Assembly (NCBI GenBank): GCA_963922565.1
Contig: CAWUIQ010000005.1
Span: 1 to 64,000 of the forward strand
Length of the DNA: 64,000 nucleotides
Direction of reading: 5' to 3'
Origin: JBCBKL01 sp963922565
GTDB taxonomy: Bacteria; Pseudomonadota; Alphaproteobacteria; Rhodobacterales; Rhodobacteraceae
Shown here: piece by piece, positions 8,405-16,491 of the stretch
Position numbering within the stretch: position 1 is the stretch's first letter
How the letters are laid out: the number at the start of each line of letters is the position of its first letter
The notes under the pieces: generated by a model
The model's database searches: none
The model's input: only the letters and a program-made list of their open reading frames with translations
What the model was told of the DNA's origin: nothing
Translations under genes and position numbers: made by a program

Positions 8405-8688
8405 CAGAGACGGTACGCCCCAGCGTATTTCTGGAGCGCCGCAGCTATCGGCTGCGTCGGCTCATGGACGCGCTGCGGGTGCTGCCTGTCGCGGGCCTCA
8501 TGCTGTGGATGTTTCCGTTGTTCTGGCCCATCGAGGCCAGTGAGGACGTTGCACTTCGGTCGTTGTCCGAGGCTGTTATCTATGTCTTCGTCATCTGGTT
8601 TTTTCTGATCGCCGCAGGCGCGATCCTTTGGTTTGCGCTTGATGGCCGCGCTGGAACACCCCGCGCGCAGGCCGAACCCGACGACTGA
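8401..8688 (+). CDS. Small two-helix membrane protein coupled to the kinase gene
   Basis: 95 residues with a basic cytoplasmic N-terminus (LERRSYRLRRL) and two hydrophobic segments (about residues 26-44 and 57-80), ending in a hydrophilic tail. It is linked by 4-nt and 1-nt overlaps to the receiver gene before it and the kinase gene after it. DUF485-type small proteins accompany acetate symporters, and this could play a similar role next to the symporter-like kinase, though I do not see the DUF485 signature. Function unknown; probably an accessory subunit. Confidence 0.7.
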   Translation: MTETVRPSVFLERRSYRLRRLMDALRVLPVAGLMLWMFPLFWPIEASEDVALRSLSEAVIYVFVIWFFLIAAGAILWFALDGRAGTPRAQAEPDD

Positions 8689-11372
8689 TGGCCACGCTCA
8701 ACGTCCTCGTCGGCGTCAGCCTGATCTACGTCGCCTTTCTGTTTGCCGTGGCCTTTGCCGCCGAACGGTCGGCGGCGCGGGGCCGAGGCAGTTGGCTGCG
8801 ATCACCGCTGGTCTATACGCTGTCGCTGTCGATCTATTGCACGGCTTGGACGTTCTATGGCGCGGTCGGCTATGCAGCCCGGTCGGGTCTTGAATTCGTG
8901 ACGATCTATCTGGGCCCGTCGTTGGTGATGATCGGTTGGTGGTGGGGTCTGCGCAAGCTGGTGCGGATCGGGCGGACACAGCGGATCACCTCGGTGGCTG
9001 ACCTCATTTCGTCCCGTTATGGCAAATCGAACATTCTTGCCATCGTGGTGACCGTGATGGCCGTGATCGGCGTGACCCCCTACATCGCCCTTCAGCTGCA
9101 ATCGGTCACGACGTCGATTTCGATCTTTGCCGGTCCGTCCCACGCCGAAGATGCGTTCAACCAGATTGGCTCGGGCTTTTGGGTCGCTTTCGGCCTTGCC
9201 CTTTTCACGCTGCTTTTCGGGACGCGCAGCCTCAATGCCAACGAACGGCATTACGGCGTCGTCATCGCGATCGCCTGCGAAGCCATCGTCAAGCTGATCG
9301 CGCTGCTGGCTGTCGGCGTATTTGTGGTCTGGGGGCTTGGCGGCGGGGTGCAGGAGACACTCGCCCGCATCGACAGCAGTGAGATCGGCACGCTGCAGCT
9401 GGATCGCAGCCGCTGGATGGCGCTGACATTCCTGTCGGGTGCGGCTTTCCTCTGTCTGCCGCGGATGTTCCAGGTGCTGGTCGTTGAGAACGACAACGAA
9501 CGGCAGTTACACATCGCAAGCTGGGCCTTCCCGATCTACCTGATGTTGATGAGCCTTTTCGTCGTGCCTATCGCGGTGATGGGGCTGGATTTGCTGCCCG
9601 AAGGGTCGAACCCCGATCTTTTTGTCCTGACCGTGCCGTTGGCCGAGGGGCGTGAGGGGCTCGCTATCCTTAGTTTTCTTGGCGGGTTCTCATCAGCCAC
9701 GTCGATGGTGATCGTCGCGACGCTGGCCCTTGCGACAATGGTGTCGAACCACGTCGTGATGCCGATCTGGCTGTCGACACAAGGCGAAGGCGCCACGGTA
9801 TCGGGTGATGTGCGCAGCGTGGTGATTTTTGCCCGCCGCGCGTCGATCCTCGGGATCATCGCCCTTGGGTTCTTCTATTATCGCTTTTCCGGGGGCGGTG
9901 CCGCGCTTGCCGCGATCGGGCTGATTTCGTTCGTGGGGGTGGCGCAGTTCTTGCCTGCGATGCTGGGGGGCATGTTCTGGCGCGGGGCCACGCGGGTCGG
10001 GGCGCTGACGGGGCTGCTTTGCGGATTCTCGGTGTGGATCTTCTGCCTGCTGTTGCCCAGTTTCGGGCCGGACGTTTTGTTGTCGGCATCTGTCTTTGAC
10101 CGTGGTCTTCTGGGGCTTTCGTGGTTGCGCCCTCACGCCCTGTTTGGAACGGCGGGCATGGATCCGACGGTTCATGCTTTTGTCTGGTCGATGACGCTCA
10201 ACACTGCGGCGCTTGTCGTCGGTTCCCTCCTGTCGTTCCCCACACCGCTGGAGCGGTTGCAGGGGGCGCAATTCGCGAATGTCTTTGATCGGTCAGGCGA
10301 GACGCGGGCCTGGCACAGTTCGGTGGCCACGTCCGAGGACCTTATGATCATGACGCAGCGCATTCTGGGTGCAGAAGAAGCGCAGCAACTTTTCCGATCC
10401 GAGGCGCGCGAGCAGGGGCTCGACGGGGAGCTTCCCGATCCTTCGCCGGGATTTCTTTTGCGGCTGGAACGCGAACTTGCCGCATCGGTCGGTGCGGCGA
10501 CGGCCCACGCGATGATCGGCCAGCTTGCCGGTGGTTCTAACGTATCGGTCGAAGACCTGATGGCGGTCGCGGACGAATCGGCGCAGATCCTGGAATATTC
10601 GAACCGGCTGGAGGCCAAATCGGCCGAGCTTGCCCGCACTGCGCGGCAGCTGCGCGAAGCCAACGAAAAGCTGACGGCGCTTTCGGTTCAGAAAGACGCC
10701 TTTCTCGGGCAGATCAGTCACGAGCTCAGGACGCCGATGACCTCGATCCGGTCATTCTCAGAGATTCTGCGGGACACTGACGGTCTGACGGCGGCAGAAA
10801 AGACGCGCTATGCCTCGATCATCCACGGCGAGGCGATCCGACTGACCCGGTTGCTGGACGATCTGCTTGATCTGAGCGTGCTTGAGAACGGACAGGTCAG
10901 TCTGAACATAGAGCAAGGCAATCTGTCCGAGCTGTTGGACAAGGCCATCGTCACGACCGAGGCCGGAGGCAAGAAGGGCCTCGATATTCAGCGCCGCAGG
11001 CTCGACGAAGTGGTCCAGATCACCACCGATCTCGACCGGCTTGGGCAGGTTTTCATCAATCTCATTACAAATGCACAGAAATATTGTGATGCGGCGGCAC
11101 CGAAGCTGGTGATCCAGGTTGTGGACGAGGGCCCGAATCTGGCTGTTGCTTTCACGGATAACGGCACGCCGATCCCGCAATCGGCCCGTGCTGTCATCTT
11201 TGAAAAATTCAGCAGAATCAATGATAAAGACGGATCCGGCGCTGGACTGGGCCTGTCGATTTGCCGTGAAATCATGAGCCGGCTTGGCGGAGACATCACC
11301 TATCATCCGGTGTCGAACGGCAATTGTTTCGTGGTGCATCTGCCACCGGCAGAGGCGATGGCCGCGCAGTAG
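8688..11372 (+). CDS. Histidine kinase with sodium:solute symporter (SLC5) sensor domain, CrbS/CbrA-like
   Basis: 894 residues. The first ~500 form a roughly 13-helix SLC5 transporter-like domain (for example YTLSLSIYCTAWTFYGAVG, SSRYGKSNI). A linker and a coiled coil (~620-665) lead to HisKA with phospho-acceptor H678 in SHELRTP. The ATPase domain has the N-box NLITNAQKY and G-box GAGLGLSI. CrbS and CbrA of this architecture control acetate and carbon/nitrogen use. Unlike many relatives, no receiver is fused; the coupled 125-aa receiver probably fills this role. Whether the transporter half still moves solute is unknown. Confidence 0.88.
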   Translation: MATLNVLVGVSLIYVAFLFAVAFAAERSAARGRGSWLRSPLVYTLSLSIYCTAWTFYGAVGYAARSGLEFVTIYLGPSLVMIGWWWGLRKLVRIGRTQRITSVADLISSRYGKSNILAIVVTVMAVIGVTPYIALQLQSVTTSISIFAGPSHAEDAFNQIGSGFWVAFGLALFTLLFGTRSLNANERHYGVVIAIACEAIVKLIALLAVGVFVVWGLGGGVQETLARIDSSEIGTLQLDRSRWMALTFLSGAAFLCLPRMFQVLVVENDNERQLHIASWAFPIYLMLMSLFVVPIAVMGLDLLPEGSNPDLFVLTVPLAEGREGLAILSFLGGFSSATSMVIVATLALATMVSNHVVMPIWLSTQGEGATVSGDVRSVVIFARRASILGIIALGFFYYRFSGGGAALAAIGLISFVGVAQFLPAMLGGMFWRGATRVGALTGLLCGFSVWIFCLLLPSFGPDVLLSASVFDRGLLGLSWLRPHALFGTAGMDPTVHAFVWSMTLNTAALVVGSLLSFPTPLERLQGAQFANVFDRSGETRAWHSSVATSEDLMIMTQRILGAEEAQQLFRSEAREQGLDGELPDPSPGFLLRLERELAASVGAATAHAMIGQLAGGSNVSVEDLMAVADESAQILEYSNRLEAKSAELARTARQLREANEKLTALSVQKDAFLGQISHELRTPMTSIRSFSEILRDTDGLTAAEKTRYASIIHGEAIRLTRLLDDLLDLSVLENGQVSLNIEQGNLSELLDKAIVTTEAGGKKGLDIQRRRLDEVVQITTDLDRLGQVFINLITNAQKYCDAAAPKLVIQVVDEGPNLAVAFTDNGTPIPQSARAVIFEKFSRINDKDGSGAGLGLSICREIMSRLGGDITYHPVSNGNCFVVHLPPAEAMAAQ

Positions 11373-11462
11373 AACGTGGGATGGGCCGGTACGCCTAAAG
11401 GCTCTGGTAACCGTTGGCTTGCTAATCGGAAATCTGAAATCACCCGAGAACCGGGCGAGGGC

Positions 11463-12650
11463 ATGGGCAAAGCACCGTCAAATTCCGTTCTGGCGCGCAA
11501 GGTCGCGGCGGGCACGGAAGATCATCAAGCGCGCGCAATGACGCTCGCCAAGGCCACGCGGTTGACGCTGGCAAAGGTTGGGGACGATCTCCTCGATCTG
11601 CCTTTGGCCGTGATCAGCATCGTGGTTGAAGAGCGCACGATTGACCGCTGCGATGAATATCTCGACGATGACAAGTTGCTGAGCCTTCTTGACGGCCCGG
11701 GCGGGGCCGTGGGGCTAGCCATTTTCGATGGTTCCCTGGTCGGTGGCCTGATCCAGCAGCAAACGACTGGCACCGTGACGCCGGATCGGGGTGGGGCGCG
11801 CCGCATGACCCGTACCGATGCGGCGATGACAGCGTCGCTGCTCGATGCGCTGTTTGAGCGGGCCATCCCGATGCTGGAGCAGGCGAGTGACAAGGCATTG
11901 TTCACCGGCTTCGGCTTTGGTGCGATGGCCGAAGATGCGAGAACGGCGCGGATGGCCCTCGAAGAGCAGGACTATGTGGCGATCCGCATGACCCTGGATC
12001 TGGCCAAGGGCACCCGGCAGGGCGATCTGAAACTGATCCTGCCGCGCCGCAACGCGACTGCTGCAGCGCAGCCGGATGCCTCGGAAGATGACGCGCCCAA
12101 GACCGATAACAAGGTTGATATGGCCGACATCGTGATGGATCTGCCTGCAGCCCTTCAGACATCAATGGTGCGTTTCAGCCTGCCGCTTCGCGATATACAG
12201 GCGCTGAGTGTCGGGCAGATCCTGACTTTGCCGCCGCACAAGTTCCCGGAAGTCGATCTGCTGTCACTGGACGGTCGGGCCCTTGGCCGCGCAACGGTGG
12301 GGCAGCTCGACGGCGTGCGTGCAGTCCGCCCAAAGGCACTGGCCGGACCAGCAAAACAGATGAAACCGATTTTCTCGAGCGATGATCAGGACGGGTCAGG
12401 TGATGGCCTGAAATTGGAAGAACTGGCCCAGATCGATCTTGCACAGCTTCCGGAGGTTTCTGGCCCTCAGGCAGATGACGAAAGGCCCGGCGCGGACCTG
12501 CCCGAGTTGCCGGAACTGATGGATCTTCCCGACGGCCCGTTGGACGACAGCAGCTTGCCGGACCTGTCTGATCTACCTGATATCGATGCGTTGCCTGATC
12601 TCGACGATTTGCCGGACCTCACGCAACTGCCTGACCTCAAGGTGGGGTAA
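11463..12650 (+). CDS. FliM/FliN (SpoA) C-terminal domain protein with LPDL-repeat tail
   Basis: 395 residues from the ATG preceded by GGCGAGGG. The N-terminal half resembles the FliM middle region in being mixed alpha/beta but is divergent. Residues ~215-285 form a SpoA domain (VMDLPAALQTSMVRFSLPL, then VGQILTLPPHKFPEVDLL). The tail is acidic and ends in five tandem hexapeptides of the form xxLPDL. No other flagellar gene lies nearby, so it is either a detached motor-switch component or a SpoA protein used elsewhere. The tail is probably disordered and could be a docking segment. Confidence 0.7.
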   Translation: MGKAPSNSVLARKVAAGTEDHQARAMTLAKATRLTLAKVGDDLLDLPLAVISIVVEERTIDRCDEYLDDDKLLSLLDGPGGAVGLAIFDGSLVGGLIQQQTTGTVTPDRGGARRMTRTDAAMTASLLDALFERAIPMLEQASDKALFTGFGFGAMAEDARTARMALEEQDYVAIRMTLDLAKGTRQGDLKLILPRRNATAAAQPDASEDDAPKTDNKVDMADIVMDLPAALQTSMVRFSLPLRDIQALSVGQILTLPPHKFPEVDLLSLDGRALGRATVGQLDGVRAVRPKALAGPAKQMKPIFSSDDQDGSGDGLKLEELAQIDLAQLPEVSGPQADDERPGADLPELPELMDLPDGPLDDSSLPDLSDLPDIDALPDLDDLPDLTQLPDLKVG

Positions 12651-12652
12651 GG

Positions 12653-13087
12653 TCAGGCGCGGTTTGCCGCCGCTGCCGCTTCCAGCGTCGGACGCAGATT
12701 GCTGAGGTCGTAACCCGCTGCACGAGCTGCCGTAAGGATATCATCCACCGGCATATGCCCCGCCTGACCAATGGCCCACGCCACCGTCGATCTTGTGCCG
12801 GATGCACAATAGGCAAGGACCGGTCCACCCGCGCCCTCAATGATCTCGGCCTGTTTTGCGATGTTGTCCGGTGTCATCGTCTGATGGGTCAGCGGAAGAT
12901 GAACAAAGGCGATACCTGCTTCCTTTGCCGCCGTTTCGATCGTGGCCGCGTGATGGCTGGGCGGGATCTCGGCATCGGGCCGGTTGCTCAGGATCGTCTT
13001 GATCCCGGCCGCCGCGATCGCGCCCATATCCTCGGGATCGATTTGTGGCGAGACAAAGTAGGTGTCGGTGACCTGACGCAAATCCAT
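12653..13087 (-). CDS. DUF442/TIGR01244 family phosphatase-like sulfur transferase
   Basis: 144 residues with the dual-specificity-phosphatase-like signature CASGTRS, nucleophile Cys94 and Arg99. This family (the N-terminal domain of Blh) is found in sulfide-detoxification operons with YeeE/YedE transporters and persulfide dioxygenase, and is proposed to transfer sulfane sulfur. Here it is the last gene after two YeeE/YedE halves, 10 nt downstream, matching that context. Cytoplasmic. The persulfide dioxygenase and BigR-type regulator that often accompany it are not next to it. Confidence 0.85.
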   Translation of the reverse strand: MDLRQVTDTYFVSPQIDPEDMGAIAAAGIKTILSNRPDAEIPPSHHAATIETAAKEAGIAFVHLPLTHQTMTPDNIAKQAEIIEGAGGPVLAYCASGTRSTVAWAIGQAGHMPVDDILTAARAAGYDLSNLRPTLEAAAAANRA

Positions 13088-13097
13088 GTTGGGCCCC

Positions 13098-13532
13098 CTA
13101 TGCCTGTGCCTGCTGGCCGTTCAGTGCTCGGCCCACGCGGGGCGCGCCGATCATCCCGAGGGCCATGGCCCCAAAAAACACGAGACCCGGCCAACCCCCA
13201 TAGCTGAGCGATGCAAGTGCGGGACCAGGGCACAGGCCCACCAGACCCCATCCGAGACCGAAGACCATCGATCCGATGACAAGCCGGCGATCGAGGACCG
13301 CCGATACCTGCGTAGGGAAGCTGCCGCCAAAGAGAGGAGCGCGCCCCGGTGTCATCCGCCACGCAATAGCCATTGGAATGAGTGCGCCGCCCATGACAAA
13401 GGCGAGCGTCGGATCCCAAGCGCCCAGAAAGTCGAGAAAACCGCGCACCTTGGTCGTGTCGGTCATGCCGGAAAGCATTAGGCCAGCTCCGAAGAGACCG
13501 CCTGCTACAAATGCCGTCAGAAAACGCATCAC
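13098..13532 (-). CDS. YeeE/YedE-type sulfur transporter half (DUF6691, PmpB-like)
   Basis: 144 residues, about four membrane helices, with the conserved segment GLCPGPAL (position ~105) that parallels the cysteine motif of YeeE/TsuA. Together with the upstream half it should form a membrane channel for thiosulfate or sulfide-derived sulfur. Start and preceding stop overlap by 4 nt, indicating coupled synthesis. The N-terminus has LFGAGLMLSGMTD, typical of this family. Confidence 0.85.
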   Translation of the reverse strand: MMRFLTAFVAGGLFGAGLMLSGMTDTTKVRGFLDFLGAWDPTLAFVMGGALIPMAIAWRMTPGRAPLFGGSFPTQVSAVLDRRLVIGSMVFGLGWGLVGLCPGPALASLSYGGWPGLVFFGAMALGMIGAPRVGRALNGQQAQA

Positions 13533-13951
13533 GCTGCCCCTCCGATCACGTTCATGACCGCAACCGTTACGGCGCCGGCCCCGATATAGCAGAGCGTGGC
13601 GACGATCCCGCGCGGGCTAAGCCGCGATATGCCGCAAACGCCGTGGCCGGATGTGCAGCCATTGGCGATCCGCGTGCCTACACCGACGGCGAGGCCCCCG
13701 GCGATCAACAGCAACGGGTTGGTCGTGGCTTGGGTGTCCATCGTCGCTCCGGCAAGCACAATAACAACCGGTACGCCGATCAGACCGGCCAGAAAAACCA
13801 GTCGCTCGGCCTCGTCGCCCCTGGCGGAACGGTCGATCAGGCCGCCAAGTAGGCCACTCGCACCCATGACGCGACCATTCCCCAGCAGGAACAGTGCCGC
13901 AGCACTGCCAATCATGAGCCCGCCGATCAGGCCCCATAGCCAATCCATCAT
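13529..13951 (-). CDS. YeeE/YedE-type sulfur transporter half (PmpA-like)
   Basis: 140 residues with four or so membrane helices and the signature GCTSGHGVCGISRLS, whose cysteines line the sulfur-conducting path in the structurally known TsuA. I chose the first of two adjacent ATG codons, preceded by GGGAGGAAACC. It comes first of the two halves and overlaps the second by 4 nt. Likely imports thiosulfate or a sulfane-sulfur species for the downstream DUF442 protein. Confidence 0.85.
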   Translation of the reverse strand: MMDWLWGLIGGLMIGSAAALFLLGNGRVMGASGLLGGLIDRSARGDEAERLVFLAGLIGVPVVIVLAGATMDTQATTNPLLLIAGGLAVGVGTRIANGCTSGHGVCGISRLSPRGIVATLCYIGAGAVTVAVMNVIGGAA

Positions 13952-13962
13952 GGTTTCCTCCC

Positions 13963-14202
13963 TCAACCCAGAAAAATGCCGACAACAACCAACATGAGGC
14001 CCAGAACAGACAGCAACAAGGCCCCCATGTTGAGCGGCAGGACACGCTTGAGCACTGCACGCATCTCGTCGTCCGGCAAAGCGGCGCGGCGTGCCCGCCA
14101 TACCACGATGATGCACCAGACGAGGCCAATAAGTCCAATCAGCGACAGGCCTGCACCGCCCCAGATGACCGTATCGAAAACGGTGTTTCCTGTACCTTCC
14201 AT
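13963..14202 (-). CDS. Small two-helix membrane protein at the head of the sulfur operon
   Basis: 79 residues with two clear transmembrane segments (about 12-33 and 55-77) separated by a basic loop (VWRARRAALPDDEM). It begins the minus-strand sulfur-transport operon, ending 11 nt before the PmpA-like gene. The start MEGTGNTV is preferred over a longer form whose extra residues are Pro/Ala-rich and run into the region divergent from the GapR-like gene. No family recognised; a small subunit of the transporter is a reasonable guess from position. Confidence 0.6.
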   Translation of the reverse strand: MEGTGNTVFDTVIWGGAGLSLIGLIGLVWCIIVVWRARRAALPDDEMRAVLKRVLPLNMGALLLSVLGLMLVVVGIFLG

Positions 14203-14328
14203 GGCCGCCCAGCTAATCGAAGCCGCGGGAAGTGGCAAGCGGGCGGTGCTCTTTGCTTTCGGCTCTTGCGGGGCAGGGGCTGGGCGGTTATCCCGACCGC
14301 TCAAACCGGCAAGCAGGAGATCTGGTCC

Positions 14329-14601
14329 ATGTCCGACGCCTCGATCATCGAAGAGCAGAAACCCGACAGCTACCGCGTCACCGCCGACGAGCTGCGTCAG
14401 TTCATCGAGCGTTTCGAGCGGCTGGAGATAGAGAAAAAGGACCTTGCTGACCAGCAGAAAGAAGTCATGGCCGAAGCCAAGGCGCGGGGCTATGATACCC
14501 GCGTGATGCGCAAGGTCATCGCTCTGCGCAAACGTGACAAGGACGACATCGCCGAAGAAGAGGCGGTGCTGGAAATGTACAAGGAAGCGCTAGGGATGTG
14601 A
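14329..14601 (+). CDS. DUF2312 protein, GapR-like nucleoid-associated protein
   Basis: 90 residues, almost wholly alpha-helical and charged (LRQFIERFERLEIEKKDL, RGYDTRVMRKVIALRKRDK). These are the hallmarks of DUF2312. The Caulobacter member GapR is a dimeric/tetrameric clamp that binds overtwisted AT-rich DNA and supports replication and topoisomerase action. The ATG is preceded by AGGAG at 11 nt. Length and sequence match the family closely. Convergent with the sulfotransferase-like gene; no operon partner. Confidence 0.9.
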   Translation: MSDASIIEEQKPDSYRVTADELRQFIERFERLEIEKKDLADQQKEVMAEAKARGYDTRVMRKVIALRKRDKDDIAEEEAVLEMYKEALGM

Positions 14602-14608
14602 GCCGCGC

Positions 14609-15484
14609 TCAGGGCCGCAGAAATGTCACGCCCGAGATCGTCTCGATGACGGATGCGTCAGCATCATACATCGCCGTAATCTCGGCCACGAAATCTTCTG
14701 TCCATCCGGGTACGTCAATTTCTTCCTCGATCGCATCCTGCATGGCGTATTTGTTCAGAAACGCCATCATGACCCTGGTTTTTTGCGTTTCGTTCATCCG
14801 GTGATGCTGGCGCAGATAGGCCCGGAATTCCTGCATGCCTTCGGCGCTCATGATGTCAGCCATCAGATCAAAGGCCCCGAGGATTTTGTGACCCTCCGGC
14901 AGGCCGACCATGCGCCGAACGATCTGCCCCCAAAGCAGTGGCGCATCTTCGTTGCACCACGTTGTGATGGCGATGTCGGGGACCGTCTCGCGCAGCTGGG
15001 CCAGCATCTGTGACCACCTCAGGTCGCGAGGGTCGGACGATTTCAGCAGATCGTCCATTTCGAGCTGAGGCACAGTCTGATTGGCCGCAGGCAGGAACGT
15101 GGCCGGGTCGCGCAGCGCGATGAACAGCTCGACCGTATCGTTCGGGAAAAGCCGCTTGAACCACATCAGGCGATCAGCCGCGGCAGGATAAAGCTTGCCC
15201 TCCCGAACGATGGCGCGCGGTATGCCCAGCAGATGAGGATGGCTGAGGATGACACGACCGGCGGTGTCGTCGTCGAGTATCGCCTCCATCACGATTCGGC
15301 GGGCATTGGGCGCCTCCGGATTTTCCTGCATCTCGACCAGCATGTCGCGCAGAAGCTGGCGATATTTTCCGGGTCCAGGAACGGCGACACCCCGACGGGC
15401 AAAGTCATCCCGATTGCGCAGGAGGCATTTGAGCAACCGCTCCTCTTCGGTGAAATGCGCGCCTGAGTGCAGCACGATATGCAT
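14609..15484 (-). CDS. Sulfotransferase-fold-like protein with degenerate P-loop
   Basis: 291 residues. The N-terminus (IVLHSGAHFTEEERLLKCLL) lines up by eye with the PAPS-binding P-loop of bacterial sulfotransferases (LHxGAHKTGTTxLQ), but the lysine and following T/S residues are missing. A second segment, ELFIALRDPATFLPA (~120-134), resembles the 3'-phosphate-binding strand with its Arg-Asp-Pro. The rest is helical. It may be a sulfotransferase homologue that has lost PAPS binding or uses another donor. No carbohydrate or polysaccharide genes are adjacent. The fold assignment is inference. Confidence 0.5.
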   Translation of the reverse strand: MHIVLHSGAHFTEEERLLKCLLRNRDDFARRGVAVPGPGKYRQLLRDMLVEMQENPEAPNARRIVMEAILDDDTAGRVILSHPHLLGIPRAIVREGKLYPAAADRLMWFKRLFPNDTVELFIALRDPATFLPAANQTVPQLEMDDLLKSSDPRDLRWSQMLAQLRETVPDIAITTWCNEDAPLLWGQIVRRMVGLPEGHKILGAFDLMADIMSAEGMQEFRAYLRQHHRMNETQKTRVMMAFLNKYAMQDAIEEEIDVPGWTEDFVAEITAMYDADASVIETISGVTFLRP

Positions 15485-15574
15485 TGTATCGGGGTGCCTG
15501 ATCCGTCTGATTTTTGCGAGTTATCCGCCGCTTGGCATCGAAAGGCCAGAACTTTCCATGCTCCGACTAAGGGC

Positions 15575-15922
15575 TCAGTCCCGTTGAGGTAGCGCGGCTT
15601 GGGTCTTTTTGGTCAGGCTTGCGCGGACGATGTCATACGATGTGATCAGCCTGTGGCGCATCGCATCCGGGTCCGCGTCATCCCACTTCACCCGCACCCA
15701 TGAGCGGTGAAAATAGGGCGCCTTCTCTGCCGCGCCGGCGTCGATCAGCATTGTCGCGGTCTCGATATCAGGCGTTTTGACCGAAACACCGTCGTTGGCC
15801 ATGCCGATGCAGGCAAACATCTTGCCGCCGATCTTCCACGCATCATGGCCGCCACCCCATGGGTCGGACCATTCGGCACCGGGCAGAGTTTTGCAGATCG
15901 CATTGATGTCGTTGCGGGTCAT
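15575..15922 (-). CDS. MmcQ/YjbR family protein
   Basis: 115 residues with the family's layout: an N-terminal helix and LPGAEWSDPWGGGHDAWKIGGKMFACIG, a double-wing strand pair, then HRSWVRVKW and a C-terminal helix with ITSYDIVRASL and K-K basic end. The fold is CyaY-like and members are often called DNA-binding, though no specific function is settled. The second ATG was chosen since GGTGGAG precedes it. It lies between the sulfotransferase-like gene and soxR on the same strand but with separate spacing. Confidence 0.8.
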   Translation of the reverse strand: MTRNDINAICKTLPGAEWSDPWGGGHDAWKIGGKMFACIGMANDGVSVKTPDIETATMLIDAGAAEKAPYFHRSWVRVKWDDADPDAMRHRLITSYDIVRASLTKKTQAALPQRD

Positions 15923-15946
15923 GGGCTCCACCATCGGTTGGAACCA

Positions 15947-16417
15947 TCATTCTACATCCGACGGATCGCCGCGCAAATATCTAGGACCGGTGCCGTAGCG
16001 CTTGGCGCGATCTCGCGGATTCCATAGTGCGCAGGTCTTGAGCGACAGGCAGCCACAACCGATACAGCCGTCCAGCTTTTCACGCAAAAGGCTCAGCGCC
16101 GCGATCCGGGCGTCCAGATCCGCCCGAAACCGGGTTGAGATCCGCGCCCAATCGGCCTGGGTTGGCGCGCGTCCCGCGGGCAGGCGACGCAGATGCTCAC
16201 CAATCTCGGCCAGGGAAAAGCCAAGCTCCTGGCTGATCATGACGAAAGAGAGGATGCGGATATCACTGCGGTCAAAACGGCGCTGCCCGCCCTCTGTCCG
16301 CCATGGACGCACCAGACCCTGTGCCTCGTAATGGCGGATGGCCGAAACACTAAGGCCCGTTCGGGCCGCCAGATCACCAATCGTCAGTCCGCGCCGCCGC
16401 AAAGTATTGGTTTTCAT
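15947..16417 (-). CDS. soxR: Redox-sensitive MerR-family regulator SoxR
   Basis: 156 residues. A MerR winged helix at the N-terminus (LTIGDLAARTGLSVSAIRHY) is followed by a dimerisation helix and the [2Fe-2S] cluster loop CIGCGCLS...C with cysteines 118, 121, 123 and 129, the exact SoxR spacing. Oxidation of the cluster by redox-cycling compounds or nitric oxide switches on promoters with overlong spacers. The gene is divergent from a VOC-protein gene, and the space between carries a SoxR-type site. No soxS is needed in this group; SoxR acts directly on targets. Confidence 0.95.
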   Translation of the reverse strand: MKTNTLRRRGLTIGDLAARTGLSVSAIRHYEAQGLVRPWRTEGGQRRFDRSDIRILSFVMISQELGFSLAEIGEHLRRLPAGRAPTQADWARISTRFRADLDARIAALSLLREKLDGCIGCGCLSLKTCALWNPRDRAKRYGTGPRYLRGDPSDVE

Positions 16418-16430
16418 GACCTCTTTCCAC

Positions 16431-16461
16431 TTGACCTAAACTTAACTTGAGAAATTACACT
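16431..16461 (+). promoter_or_regulatory. SoxR-controlled promoter with 19-bp spacer
   Basis: A -35 box TTGACC and a -10 box TACACT are 19 bp apart, the overlong spacer typical of MerR-family control. The spacer carries the dyad CCTAAACTTAACTTGAG, close to the SoxR consensus CCTCAAGTTAACTTGAGG. It drives the VOC gene, whose ATG is 30 nt past the -10 box, and lies 14 nt upstream of the soxR start, so it may also affect soxR. Confidence 0.82.
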
Positions 16462-16491
16462 CAAAATCGTTCAAGATCAAAGGAGAGTGAG

